Of a stretch of 49,179 nt of DNA, positions 31,567-40,306 are shown piece by piece. Source of the DNA: F1-60-MAGs027 sp044344715 (GTDB lineage Bacteria; Actinomycetota; Acidimicrobiia; Acidimicrobiales; Ilumatobacteraceae). The DNA is taken from positions 1-49,179 of the forward strand of contig JBIJCI010000005.1 in NCBI GenBank assembly GCA_044344715.1. Direction: 5' to 3'. Position numbers and translations under genes: made by a program. The notes under the pieces are model-generated. The model ran no database searches. It was not told the origin of the DNA and worked only from the letters and a program-made list of their open reading frames with translations. Position 1 is the first letter of the stretch, and each line of letters opens with the position of its first letter.

Positions 31567-32445
31567 GTGACGACGGCACGACAGTGGATCCTCGGAGCCC
31601 GCCCGCGCACGCTCCCCGCTGCGGTCGCGCCGGTAGTGATCGGCTCGGCGGTAGCGACGAACTCCACCGACGTCGATCCGGAGTTCGTCATCAACGGCCT
31701 GTTGGCACTAGCCGTGAGCCTCGCGTTGCAACTCGCCGTGAACTATGCAAACGACTACTCCGACGGCGTTCGCGGAACCGACGACGATCGTCGGGGGCCG
31801 AGGCGGCTCGTCGCGTCCGGCGATGCAAGTGCGGGGGCGGTTCGATCCGCCGCCATCGTTTGTTTCGGCGGTGCCGCACTCGTCGGGCTCTTGCTGGCTG
31901 TGCGAACGACCTGGTGGCTCGTGCCGATCGGTTTGTCGTGCATCGTTGCCGGCTGGACGTACACCGGGGGGCCGAAGCCCTACGGCTACGCAGGACTCGG
32001 CGAGCTGTTCGTCTTCGTCTACTTCGGACTCGTCGCCACGGCGGGTACCGCGTACGTCGTCGGCGCCGGTGTGACGGTGTTGTCGGTGCTCTCAGGTGCG
32101 GTGTCCGGGTTCCTCGCAGTGGCGTTGCTCCTGGTCAACAACATTCGCGACGTCGAGGGAGACGGGCTGAGCGGGAAGCGAACCCTCGCGGTCCGACTCG
32201 GACCGGCGGCGGCTCGGCGCCTCTACGTGGGTTGTTACGTGGCCGTTGGGGTCGCGATCCTGGCGGCCTCCCGTTACGACTCCCTGGCGCTGATCGGTGG
32301 ACTCGGACTTCTCGCGTCGTTTCCGGCAGTGTCGACGGTGCGCTCTGCGCAATCAGCAGATCGATTGATCGCTGCACTTGGGATGACCGCACGGACGCAG
32401 ATCGTGGTCAGCGTTCTCTATTCGCTCGGTCTCGTCATCCAGTAG
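31567..32445 (+). CDS. menA: 1,4-dihydroxy-2-naphthoate polyprenyltransferase
   Basis: UbiA-superfamily membrane prenyltransferase attaching the isoprenoid tail to DHNA, 292 aa. Asp-rich motifs are NYANDYSDGVRGTDDDRRG (first) and NNIRDVEGD (second), both positioned as in MenA. Eight to nine hydrophobic segments can be drawn. GTG start. The gene ends inside the menH 3' end (28-bp convergent overlap). Substrate tail comes from a trans-prenyl diphosphate synthase not in this window. Confidence 0.95.
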   Translation: MTTARQWILGARPRTLPAAVAPVVIGSAVATNSTDVDPEFVINGLLALAVSLALQLAVNYANDYSDGVRGTDDDRRGPRRLVASGDASAGAVRSAAIVCFGGAALVGLLLAVRTTWWLVPIGLSCIVAGWTYTGGPKPYGYAGLGELFVFVYFGLVATAGTAYVVGAGVTVLSVLSGAVSGFLAVALLLVNNIRDVEGDGLSGKRTLAVRLGPAAARRLYVGCYVAVGVAILAASRYDSLALIGGLGLLASFPAVSTVRSAQSADRLIAALGMTARTQIVVSVLYSLGLVIQ

Positions 32446-33185
32446 GCGATCTCGTCTGCGAGCACCAGGGGTCGTTCGAGCACCACGCTGTGCCCGCATC
32501 CCTCCATGATTCGTAGCGTTCCATCCTGCGCGAGGCCCACCAAGCGTCGGGCAATGTCGACGTACTTCTCGTCACGCGACCCGGCAACCGCGAGCAGGGG
32601 GCAACGTAGGCCGGGAATCGCAAACCACAGGGATTCCTGGCGACCCTGCCCGAATCCGCGGAGGCTTGCGGAGAGGCCGGAAGCAGTGTTCTGAACCCGG
32701 TCGGTACGGCCGGAAAGCTGTGCAGGAAGGTCGCGGAAGATCGGCTGTGCGAGCCACTCATCGAGGAATGCCTCGACACCGATCCGTTCGATTCGTGCTG
32801 CGAGCGCTTCGTCGTCGGTGGCCCGTCGCTCGCGCTCACTCGCATCCTCGATTCCGGCGGTACCGCTCACCATGACGAGGCGCTCAACGCATTCCGGGTA
32901 GTCGACCGCCGTACGGAGTGCGACCCTGGCTCCGAGGGAATATCCGACGTATGTTGCAGTTTCCCCAAGCGATGCAACGAGCCGCGAGGTCGTACCCGGA
33001 TCGGCGGGTGTGTCCCGGGATTCGCCATGTCCGGGCAGGTCGACGAGCAGACAATGCGAGTCGGGCAGTACGTCAACGAGGCGACGAGCGGCATCGCGCC
33101 ACGCCGAACGTGTCTGCGTGAAGCCGTGCAGGAGGACCAACCTGCGTGCTCCGCTACCGATGCGTTCGTAGGAGAGTTCGGTCAT
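32418..33185 (-). CDS. menH: Alpha/beta hydrolase, likely MenH (SHCHC synthase)
   Basis: 255-residue alpha/beta hydrolase. LLHGFTQTRSAW is the MenH-type oxyanion segment, the nucleophile is in GYSLGARVAL, Asp is in GSRDEKYV and His in EGCGHSVV. This Ser-Asp-His layout and the FTQT wording match 2-succinyl-6-hydroxy-2,4-cyclohexadiene-1-carboxylate synthase. Location between menA and menD supports it. It starts 24 nt after the DsbA-like gene and is probably on the same transcript. A general hydrolase role cannot be excluded. Confidence 0.88.
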   Translation of the reverse strand: MTELSYERIGSGARRLVLLHGFTQTRSAWRDAARRLVDVLPDSHCLLVDLPGHGESRDTPADPGTTSRLVASLGETATYVGYSLGARVALRTAVDYPECVERLVMVSGTAGIEDASERERRATDDEALAARIERIGVEAFLDEWLAQPIFRDLPAQLSGRTDRVQNTASGLSASLRGFGQGRQESLWFAIPGLRCPLLAVAGSRDEKYVDIARRLVGLAQDGTLRIMEGCGHSVVLERPLVLADEIAYWMTRPSE

Positions 33186-33209
33186 ACGCTTCCTGACGGC
33201 CGCATGCCG

Positions 33210-33869
33210 TCACACCCCGGGGGAGAGCTTGCGAATGAGGCGTACGAGGGTTGCGGGCTCTTGTGCACCTGGAATCTGGAAGGTGTCATTGATGACGAAC
33301 GTCGGAACGGATGAAACATCGCGGTCCCTGCACCACTCCAGATCGGCGGCGACGGCGAGCGAGAGCGGGTCGGACGGATCGTCGGAAGTGATGCGATCGC
33401 TCAGGTTCGGATCGACGAAACCTGCCCGGGTCGCGCACTCCTCCAACGTCGCTACGTTCGAGATGTCCCGACCCTCCGAGAAGTAGGCGCTCATTACGGA
33501 CTCGTTCACGGCCAATTGGTGGCGTGGCTCGGTCCTCCCGACGTGTTTGAGCAGGCGGTGTGCCGGTGCCGTGTTCGCACGGATCGCCTGGTCCATTGCG
33601 AAGTTGATTCCGGCTTCTCTCGCAACGCGAGTCACCCGGTCGATGATCCCGTCGGCGGATGCTTCGCCCCCGAATCGGCGTGCATAGGCCTCCCGAACGG
33701 GTTGGGTGCTCCCGAGTGGAGCCGTTGGGTCGAGCTGGAAGGCGCGTAGGTGGACGTCGATGGATATCTCCGGATCCTCGTTCCTGAGTATCGTCAGGGC
33801 TGCATCGAGGTGTCGTTTGCCGATGTAGCACCACGGGCAAACGAGGTCCGACACGATTTCCAGGAGCAT
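33210..33869 (-). CDS. DsbA/FrnE family thioredoxin-fold protein
   Basis: 219-residue DsbA-like oxidoreductase of the FrnE type, cytosolic because there is no signal peptide. The redox motif CPWC is in SDLVCPWCYIGKRHLD near residue 11, the cis-Pro loop is in SSVPTFVIND, and GAQEP plus a C-terminal helix complete the fold. FrnE-like proteins act as 2-hydroxychromene-2-carboxylate isomerase-like or disulfide enzymes; no link to menaquinone synthesis is established, so its place between menD and menH may be operonic convenience. The ATG is 7 nt from a TATCGT box on the minus strand. Confidence 0.88.
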   Translation of the reverse strand: MLLEIVSDLVCPWCYIGKRHLDAALTILRNEDPEISIDVHLRAFQLDPTAPLGSTQPVREAYARRFGGEASADGIIDRVTRVAREAGINFAMDQAIRANTAPAHRLLKHVGRTEPRHQLAVNESVMSAYFSEGRDISNVATLEECATRAGFVDPNLSDRITSDDPSDPLSLAVAADLEWCRDRDVSSVPTFVINDTFQIPGAQEPATLVRLIRKLSPGV

Positions 33870-33876
33870 TGCTGCC

Positions 33877-33882
33877 ACGATA
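33877..33882 (-). promoter_or_regulatory. Putative -10 box (TATCGT) for DsbA-like gene
   Basis: On the minus strand TATCGT is followed by 7 nt (GGCAGCA) and the ATG at 33869. The 18-nt gap to menD leaves little space for a separate menD promoter. Confidence 0.35.
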
Positions 33883-33887
33883 GAGGC

Positions 33888-35564
33888 ATGAACTCGCCCG
33901 AGGTCACGGCCACGTTCTGTGCGACCCTGCTGGATGAGTGGGTTGCGCTCGGCGTTCGGCGGGCAGTCATTGCGCCAGGCTCGCGATCGACGCCGATGGC
34001 ATTGGCCATCGCCGCCAATCCAACGGTCTCGGTCGAAGTGTTCCACGACGAGCGAAGTGCTTCGTTCGCCGCGCTGGGGATGGCGAAGTCGAGTGGAGTC
34101 CCGACGGTTCTCCTCTGCACCTCGGGTACGGCAGCCGCCAACTTCCATCCGGCCGTCGCCGAGGCCTCACATGCCGAGGTCCCGCTCATCGTCCTGACCG
34201 CCGACAGGCCACCGGAATTGCAGGGCATCGGTGCAGCGCAGACCATCGACCAGAGGAACCTGTACGGCTCGGCCGTCCGTTCGTTCGTCGATGTTGGAGT
34301 CCCCGATGATGATGATCGTGCCGGCTGGCGACGGATCGCCCGACGACTCCACGCGATGAGCACGGGGGATCGGCCTGGTCCCGTGCACATGAACCTCCCG
34401 TTCCGTGAGCCGCTCCTGGGTGTGAGTGGAAGCCTGCCGGAGCGTGGCGATGAACCGGGCCGCCGAAATCACAAACCCGTCGGGACCGAGACGCTGTCTC
34501 GCCTCGTCGCTCGCCTCGGCAACCGACGCGGTGTAATCGTCGCCGGCGCCCGCGGCCCGACACCGAACCACCTACTCGCCCTCGCACGGCGGCTTCAGTG
34601 GCCGGTCCTGGCCGATCCGCTCGGCGGTTGTCGGGGCGATTCCGCGCTCGCCGTGCGTCATGCCGATGCGTGGTTGCGCGATCCCGACCTTGCAACCCGC
34701 TTCGTCCCGGAGGTCGTACTGCGTTTCGGATCGGTGCCGGCCTCGAAGGTGGTGAACTCCTGGTTGCGTGATTCCGCGGCCGAGCTGACGGTCGTCAGCG
34801 ATTCGTCGTTCCTCATCGATCCAGACCGACGTTCATCGATGCACGTCGTTGCTGATCCGGATGTCCTCTGCACCGATCTGTCCCCGGTGGTCGCGCCGGT
34901 CGACCGGTCCTGGTCCACCCTGTGGGAGACCGCCGAGGAGTCGGCTCGTGTTGCGGTCGCGGGACTGCTCGACGATGAGCCACGGTTGAGCGAGCCCGGT
35001 GCGGCACGAACGACCGTGCGTGAACTTCCCGAGGGCTCGTCGCTCGTCGTTTCGTCGTCGATGCCGATCCGCGACGTGGAGTGGTACTCGGCGTCGAGTG
35101 CACACTTGACGGTCCTCGCCAATCGTGGGGTGAACGGCATCGACGGGGTCGTCTCCACCGCCGTTGGCGTCGCACTCTCCCACGGCGGACCGACCGGACT
35201 GTTGATCGGCGACGTCGCATTCCTCCACGATTCGAATGGTTTGATCGGATTGATGGATCGCCGTGCCGACGTGCGAATCGTGGTCGTCGACAACCACGGG
35301 GGAGGCATCTTCTCCTTCCTTCCCCAACGTTCGTCCTTGGGCGTCGAGCGGTTCGAGCAGTTGTTCGGTACCCCACACACGTCGGACGTGGAGAAACTGG
35401 CGGGGGCCCACGGAGTTCCCGCCGTGTCCGTCGTCTCGACGAGGGATCTTGCCGAGGCGCTGGCTCTACCAGGACCGCGTGTGATCGTCGTGCGAAGCGA
35501 CCGGCAGGAGAACGTGGCGGTTCACGATGCCGTTCACGCCGCAGTCCAAGGCGCACTGCGGTGA
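33888..35564 (+). CDS. menD: SEPHCHC synthase
   Basis: Thiamine-diphosphate enzyme joining isochorismate and 2-oxoglutarate, 558 aa. N-terminal VIAPGSRSTPMALA and FHDERSASFAALG, LCTSGTAAANFHPAV, LTADRPPEL, GAAQTIDQ and the middle RLQWPVLADP match MenD. The C-terminal ThDP site is in GDVAFLHDSNGLIGL and VVVDNHGGGIFSFLP. All are normal. The ATG at 33888 is near GAGG; in-frame extension upstream overlaps the divergent gene. It converges with menF. Confidence 0.96.
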   Translation: MNSPEVTATFCATLLDEWVALGVRRAVIAPGSRSTPMALAIAANPTVSVEVFHDERSASFAALGMAKSSGVPTVLLCTSGTAAANFHPAVAEASHAEVPLIVLTADRPPELQGIGAAQTIDQRNLYGSAVRSFVDVGVPDDDDRAGWRRIARRLHAMSTGDRPGPVHMNLPFREPLLGVSGSLPERGDEPGRRNHKPVGTETLSRLVARLGNRRGVIVAGARGPTPNHLLALARRLQWPVLADPLGGCRGDSALAVRHADAWLRDPDLATRFVPEVVLRFGSVPASKVVNSWLRDSAAELTVVSDSSFLIDPDRRSSMHVVADPDVLCTDLSPVVAPVDRSWSTLWETAEESARVAVAGLLDDEPRLSEPGAARTTVRELPEGSSLVVSSSMPIRDVEWYSASSAHLTVLANRGVNGIDGVVSTAVGVALSHGGPTGLLIGDVAFLHDSNGLIGLMDRRADVRIVVVDNHGGGIFSFLPQRSSLGVERFEQLFGTPHTSDVEKLAGAHGVPAVSVVSTRDLAEALALPGPRVIVVRSDRQENVAVHDAVHAAVQGALR

Positions 35565-35575
35565 ATCGACACGTA

Positions 35576-35610
35576 CATCCGTCTGGTCAGGCCGAATCTA
35601 CGGACGGATG
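35576..35610. terminator. Inverted repeat between menD and menF stops
   Basis: Perfect 8-bp repeat CATCCGTC (35576-35583) and GACGGATG (35603-35610), loop 19 nt, covering the menF stop. Could be a bidirectional terminator; the long loop makes this uncertain. Confidence 0.35.
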
Positions 35611-36806
35611 ATGGCAGCAAGCATCGCCTGAAACTTGGCTTGCGTTTCGGCAAGTTCGGCGCCCGGGACGCTGTCGGCCACGATTCCGCCCCCGGCGAAG
35701 AGTCGTGCCCGTCTCCAGTCCGCCGAGAATTCCGCGCAGCGAATCGTTACTGCCCAGGTGCCGTCGCCTCTCCCGTCGTACCAGCCCACCGCACCTCCAT
35801 AGCGACCACGATCCATTCCCTCGCATTCGGCGATCAATTGCAGTGCCGCTTCGCGTGGATGGCCACCGAGGGCCGGTGTGGGGGACAATGCGGCCACCAA
35901 CTCGAAGACGTGCGGAAGCGGATTCGAGAGACGTCCTTCGACCCTCGTGCCGAGATGCTGGACGTTGGCCACCGCGACGATGTCGGGCTCGGGTTGCCAA
36001 TCGAGGTACGAGCACCACTGAAGCAGGGTGTCGTGCACCATCTCGATGACGATGCGGTGCTCGACCTGATTCTTCTCGCTCGCACGAAGTTCGGCGGCGA
36101 GACGCGCGTCGTTTGCCGGGTCGCCCGTTCGAGGCGTGGTCCCGGCCAGCGGGAGGCTGCGGATGACGTCCCCGCGTCGTTCGACGAGCAGCTCCGGCGA
36201 TGCACCGACCAGCCCGTCCACCAGGTAGCGGTAGCACGACCCGAACGACGCCCGCAACCGTCCGAGCAGTGAGGTGAGGTCGACCGCCACGGACGACTCG
36301 ACGATGACGTCCCTGGCGATGACGGCCTTCTGGATGTCACCGCGACGTACCGCATCGCGTGCGGCAACCACTGCCGCCAGGTATCGGTCGAGGGACACAC
36401 CCGGTCGTACGCTGAACGATGCCGAACCGATGGTCGGGGCGTCATCACGGTTGAGGGCGGAGACGACCAAGGACTCGGCATCTGCCGGAAACGTCACCCA
36501 CGTCTCGCCGGTTTCCGTGTGCACGAAACTGACCTGGGGCACGACCGCCCATCCCTTCGTGCCGTCGAACGAGTGCCAGCCGATTGCGACGCCGCCGACG
36601 CCCGGTCGATCGGTGTCGCCGTCGATGCGCAGATCGCGCAGGAACCGTTGGACCTCGGCATGGCTTCCGCCTGCAAGCACGCCGACTCCGGCGAAGCCGA
36701 CATCCTCGCGGACGAACAAGGCGTCACCGGTGCGAACGAGCGACTCCAGCAGTGGTTGGTGATCGGTGAACTCGGTGAGTGGTCGCGAGATGAGCGTGTG
36801 CGTCAT
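35598..36806 (-). CDS. menF: Isochorismate synthase
   Basis: Chorismate-utilising enzyme making isochorismate for MenD, 402 aa. The catalytic region is present: GDIQKAVIARDV with the general-base Lys, GASPELLVERRGDVI, LPLAGTTPR, SEKNQVEHRIVIEMV, VQHLGTRVEG, LSPTPALGGHP, ECEGMDRGRYGGAVGW and FAGGGIV. The ATG overlaps the menG stop (ATGA), so menG and menF are coupled. EntC-like siderophore use cannot be excluded but the cluster argues for menaquinone. Confidence 0.94.
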   Translation of the reverse strand: MTHTLISRPLTEFTDHQPLLESLVRTGDALFVREDVGFAGVGVLAGGSHAEVQRFLRDLRIDGDTDRPGVGGVAIGWHSFDGTKGWAVVPQVSFVHTETGETWVTFPADAESLVVSALNRDDAPTIGSASFSVRPGVSLDRYLAAVVAARDAVRRGDIQKAVIARDVIVESSVAVDLTSLLGRLRASFGSCYRYLVDGLVGASPELLVERRGDVIRSLPLAGTTPRTGDPANDARLAAELRASEKNQVEHRIVIEMVHDTLLQWCSYLDWQPEPDIVAVANVQHLGTRVEGRLSNPLPHVFELVAALSPTPALGGHPREAALQLIAECEGMDRGRYGGAVGWYDGRGDGTWAVTIRCAEFSADWRRARLFAGGGIVADSVPGAELAETQAKFQAMLAAIIRP

Positions 36807-37510
36807 GACCGCGTCGCAGTGATCAGCTGGGTGAGTCCTCCCGATAGCTGGCGGTGCCGAACGTCGATGAATCCGACTTCGGCGAGTTCCTGCAACATCT
36901 GGCCGACCGGTGGCAGGTACGACACGCTCCGCGGGAGGTACCGGTACGCCGCGCGGTCGGAGAGGAGTCCACCGATTACGGGAACCACCTTTCCGAAATA
37001 CAGGGCGTTGCCGAACCGCACGATTGGATTGGTCGGTACGGAAACGTCCAGGAGTGCGATACGGCCACCCGGGCGGATGACCCGCGCAAGTTCGCCGAAG
37101 AACTTGGGAAGACTGGTGAAGTTCCGGAGTGCGAATCCGCAGGTCGCACCGTCAACGGAGGCCTGACGCAGTGGTTGGTGGAGTGCATCGGCCTGCACCC
37201 TCGGAGCAGCGCTGGTGTCGGCTCGAAGCATCCCGAGGGAGTAGTCACAAGAGATCGGCTGGAGTCCACGGCGGCTAAGTTCCCTGCACAGATCCCCGGT
37301 ACCGCTCGCGATGTCGAGTACCAGGGACCCGTCGGGGAGTCCCAGTTCGGAAACGGTCGTCCGCCGCCAACGCACGTCGAGGCGGAAGGTCATGATCCGA
37401 TTGACCCGGTCGTACCGGGGCGCTATCGCGTCGAACATCTCCCGGACGGCACGGGACTTCTCGTCGCCGCTCGGTAGCGAGTCGGTATCCCAACTGCGCC
37501 TTCGATCCAT
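36803..37510 (-). CDS. menG: Demethylmenaquinone methyltransferase
   Basis: SAM-dependent methyltransferase of the UbiE/MenG family, 235 aa, final step of menaquinone synthesis. AREMFDAIAPRYDRVN-type start is seen as REMFDAIAPRYDRVNRIMT, then VLDIASGTGDLC (SAM motif I), SCDYSLGMLR and ALRNFTSLP (motif II). The ATG at 37510 gives the usual N-terminus; the frame is open upstream into the acyl-CoA dehydrogenase promoter. A TAGCCT box lies 10 nt before the start. Confidence 0.94.
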   Translation of the reverse strand: MDRRRSWDTDSLPSGDEKSRAVREMFDAIAPRYDRVNRIMTFRLDVRWRRTTVSELGLPDGSLVLDIASGTGDLCRELSRRGLQPISCDYSLGMLRADTSAAPRVQADALHQPLRQASVDGATCGFALRNFTSLPKFFGELARVIRPGGRIALLDVSVPTNPIVRFGNALYFGKVVPVIGGLLSDRAAYRYLPRSVSYLPPVGQMLQELAEVGFIDVRHRQLSGGLTQLITATRS

Positions 37511-37532
37511 GACCCGGCAAAGGCTACGGTGG

Positions 37533-37568
37533 GTTCGACGGGGCGGTGCCGGATACCGACCGTCGAAC
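37533..37568. promoter_or_regulatory. 9-bp inverted repeat upstream of acyl-CoA dehydrogenase
   Basis: Perfect arms GTTCGACGG (37533-37541) and CCGTCGAAC (37560-37568) with 18 nt between, located in the 70-nt menG/acyl-CoA dehydrogenase gap. Could be an operator for a dimeric regulator or a leader hairpin; a TACGGT box sits just upstream at 37525-37530. Confidence 0.4.
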
Positions 37569-37580
37569 GGACCCAGGACC

Positions 37581-38801
37581 ATGATCGACTTCACATTCCC
37601 GCCGGAGGTCGAGGACGTTCGCCTCCGCGTGCGTCGTTTCATGGACGAGCAGGTCCGTCCGCGTTGGGAATCGATCGATCAAGGGGATCGCAAGCAGGTC
37701 GTGAAGGCGATCGTCGAGCTTCGTACACGGGCACGATCCGAGGAGCAGCTCTGGCTTCCCCACATGCCCGCGGAGTGGGGCGGAATGGGACTCGGTCCGA
37801 CGGCGATGGCCGCCGTATCGGCCGAGGCGGCCAAGGTATCGATCGGACCGTACGTGTTGAACGCACAGGCACCCGACGAGGGCAACCAGCACACCCTCCT
37901 CCACTGGGCCACGCCGGAACAGAAGGAGAAGTACCTGCGACCACTTTGCGAGGGTACGGCGAGATCGTGTTTCGCGATGACCGAGCCCGAGGTTGCCGGC
38001 AGTGACCCTACGTTGATCCGTACGCACGCCTACCGGGACGGCGACGAGTGGGTCATCAACGGTCACAAGTGGTTCATTTCCGGGGCGCGAGGTGCACAGT
38101 TCGCCCTCCTGGTTGCCCGAACGGAGGAGAATCCGGAATTGCCGCAGGCCGCGAACTCGTGCTTCATCGTGGACATCCCGAGCGACGGCTTCAACATCGT
38201 CCGGGACATCGAAACCATGTCCGGAAGCCACAACCACTGCGAAATCGAGATTCGGGACCTGCGGGTGCACGCTTCCCAGATGCTCGGTGGACGCGGACAG
38301 GGACATTTGCTCGGGCAGTACCGGCTGGGACCGGCGCGTCTTGCCCACTGCATGCGCTGGATTGGTCAGGCGGAGACCGCGCTCGACATGATGGTCGATC
38401 GCTCGCTCAATCGGTTCTCCCACGGCTCATTGCTCGCCGAGAAGCAGGGGATTCAGTGGTTGATTGCGGACTCCGCGGTCGAGTTGTACCAGTGCAAGTT
38501 GATGGTGCTCCACGCCGCCTACAAGATCGAGCACGGTCTTCCGTTCACCTCGGAGGTGTCGATGGCGAAGCACTTCGTCGCCAACAGCCTCTGGCAGATC
38601 GTCGATCGTGCGATTCAGGTTCACGGAGCACTGGGGTATTCGAACGACACACCCTTGGCCCGCATGCTCCAGCAAGCGAGGTGGAGCCGTTTCGCCGACG
38701 GGGCAGACGAGATTCACCAGATGCGAATCGCACAGCGCACCATCGCGGCGTTCAAGGATCACGGAACGACGAAGTCCGCAACGGGCGACCTGCCCCTCTG
38801 A
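37581..38801 (+). CDS. Acyl-CoA dehydrogenase
   Basis: 406-residue acyl-CoA dehydrogenase. N-terminal helical domain (FTFPPEVEDVRLRVRRF), middle domain with FAMTEPEVAGSDPT and WVINGHKWFISGA, and C-terminal VHGALGYSNDTPLARM and RWSRFADGADEIHQMRIAQR. The last resembles the group with an Asp-Glu rather than the usual catalytic-loop wording. Most similar in layout to FadE-type enzymes for long or branched acyl-CoA. The ATG at 37581 gives a normal N-terminus. Probably cotranscribed with the LLM gene 49 nt downstream. Confidence 0.92.
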   Translation: MIDFTFPPEVEDVRLRVRRFMDEQVRPRWESIDQGDRKQVVKAIVELRTRARSEEQLWLPHMPAEWGGMGLGPTAMAAVSAEAAKVSIGPYVLNAQAPDEGNQHTLLHWATPEQKEKYLRPLCEGTARSCFAMTEPEVAGSDPTLIRTHAYRDGDEWVINGHKWFISGARGAQFALLVARTEENPELPQAANSCFIVDIPSDGFNIVRDIETMSGSHNHCEIEIRDLRVHASQMLGGRGQGHLLGQYRLGPARLAHCMRWIGQAETALDMMVDRSLNRFSHGSLLAEKQGIQWLIADSAVELYQCKLMVLHAAYKIEHGLPFTSEVSMAKHFVANSLWQIVDRAIQVHGALGYSNDTPLARMLQQARWSRFADGADEIHQMRIAQRTIAAFKDHGTTKSATGDLPL

Positions 38802-38850
38802 CGGATCATCGGCGAGGAACACCACGAACGGAAGGGATGGGAGATTAGCA

Positions 38851-39810
38851 ATGACGAAGCCAATATTCGGGGTCTTCATGCCCCAAGGCTGGAAGATGGA
38901 ACTGAAGGGCATCGAGGATGACCAGGCGAAGTGGGCGACGGCGGTGGACATCGCCATGCGAGCGGAGCGTTTGGGATTCGACTCGATCTGGGTTTACGAC
39001 CATTTCCACAACGTTCCGAAGCCCGCGCACGAGGCGGTATTCGAGTGCTGGACGACCATCGCGGCGATCAGTCAGCGGACCTCGCGGATCCGCCTCGGCC
39101 AGATGGTCGGATGCAATCTGTACAGGGAGCCGGCATTGCTGGCGAAGATCACGTCCACCGTCGACGTGATCAGTGGCGGACGCCTGGACTGGGGCATCGG
39201 TGCCGGATGGTACGAGAACGAGTGCCGCGGGTACGGCTACGAGTTCCCCGTACCGAAGGATCGCATCGGCATGCTGCGCGAATGCGTCGAGATCGTCAAG
39301 TCGATGTGGACGGAGACGGAGACGACGTTCAACGGCAAGTACTACACGTTGGAGCGTGGTAACTGCGATCCGAAACCCGTGCAGAAGCCGCGGCCGCCGA
39401 TCTGGATCGGTGGCGGCGGTGAGCAACTCACGTTACGCGTGGTGGCCAGACACGCCGATTTCGCGAACTTCGGTGGAACCCTCGAGGATTTCAAGCGGAA
39501 GAAGGAGATCCTGGCCGGACACTGCAAGGACGTCGGACGCGACTTCGACGAGATCGGCCTCACCTGGTCACCGGAAATCTTCATCCGCGAAACCCGGGCG
39601 GAGCTCGATGCCGCCGGCTCTCGGAGCCTGTGGGGTCACCCCATCGAGCAGTGGCGTGCAACGTCGCTCGTCGGTACACCCGACGAAGTGAGCGAGAAAA
39701 TCGCCGCGTACATCGAACTGGGATGCGTCGGCTTCGTTCCATGGTGCGCCGACTACCCCGAAACCACCACGCTGGATCTATTCGCCGTCGTTGCACGCCA
39801 GTTCCGCTGA
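38851..39810 (+). CDS. LLM-class (F420-type) flavin/F420 oxidoreductase
   Basis: 319-residue bacterial luciferase-like TIM barrel. GFDSIWVYDHF near residue 42, RIRLGQMVGCNLYREPALLAKI and GGRLDWGIGAGWYENE, then PIWIGGGGEQLTL mark the TIGR03560-like F420-dependent subfamily. Actinobacterial members of this group use F420, but FMN use cannot be excluded from sequence. A strong GGGAG lies about 8 nt before the ATG. With the upstream acyl-CoA dehydrogenase it may act on lipid or xenobiotic acyl chains; substrate is unknown. Confidence 0.9.
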   Translation: MTKPIFGVFMPQGWKMELKGIEDDQAKWATAVDIAMRAERLGFDSIWVYDHFHNVPKPAHEAVFECWTTIAAISQRTSRIRLGQMVGCNLYREPALLAKITSTVDVISGGRLDWGIGAGWYENECRGYGYEFPVPKDRIGMLRECVEIVKSMWTETETTFNGKYYTLERGNCDPKPVQKPRPPIWIGGGGEQLTLRVVARHADFANFGGTLEDFKRKKEILAGHCKDVGRDFDEIGLTWSPEIFIRETRAELDAAGSRSLWGHPIEQWRATSLVGTPDEVSEKIAAYIELGCVGFVPWCADYPETTTLDLFAVVARQFR

Positions 39811-39841
39811 ACCGCCGCTGACGCCGGTGATCGGCCTGGAC

Positions 39842-40303
39842 TCAGGCGAAGTACGTGCGAAAGACCAGCTCGGCGACGCAACTTGGTTTGGTTGCACCCT
39901 GGATCTCGAAGGTCGCCTCGAGCGTGAGTTGTAGTCCGCCGGCAATCTCCTCGACTGCCAGGAGCTTTGCCCCCAGGCGCAGGCGCGCGCCGACGGGTAC
40001 CGGCGACGGGAACCGGATCTTGTTGGCACCGTAGTTGACGCCCATGACGGCTCCCTCGATGCCGTAGATCTCCGGAAGGAGACGCGGTCCGAGGGACAGG
40101 GTGAGATAACCGTGGGCGATCGGCGCACCGAACGGACCCTTCTTCGCGCGCTCCACGTCGATGTGGATCCACTGATGGTCCCCGGTTGCATCGGCGAAGG
40201 TGTTCACCATCTCCTGCGTCACCGTGATGTAGTCGCTGTACCCGAGGTGCTGGCCAACGTTGGCCTTGACGCCGTCGATGCCCTTCATGATGGTTTTCGT
40301 CAT
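39842..40303 (-). CDS. MaoC-family (R)-specific enoyl-CoA hydratase
   Basis: 153-residue single hotdog-fold hydratase. The catalytic Asp and His are in FADATGDHQWIHID, with the family AHGYLTLSL downstream and a NKIRFPSPVPVG core. These enzymes hydrate trans-2-enoyl-CoA in beta-oxidation or polyhydroxyalkanoate supply. It lies 3 nt after the stop of the small membrane gene, same strand, so cotranscription is likely. It converges with the LLM gene over 31 nt; only a weak 4-bp hairpin is visible there. Confidence 0.92.
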   Translation of the reverse strand: MTKTIMKGIDGVKANVGQHLGYSDYITVTQEMVNTFADATGDHQWIHIDVERAKKGPFGAPIAHGYLTLSLGPRLLPEIYGIEGAVMGVNYGANKIRFPSPVPVGARLRLGAKLLAVEEIAGGLQLTLEATFEIQGATKPSCVAELVFRTYFA

Positions 40304-40306
40304 GGA

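Noticed and set aside
39823..39835. Terminator hairpin between LLM and MaoC genes
   Set aside because: Only a 4-bp GCCG/CGGC stem is seen; too weak to call.
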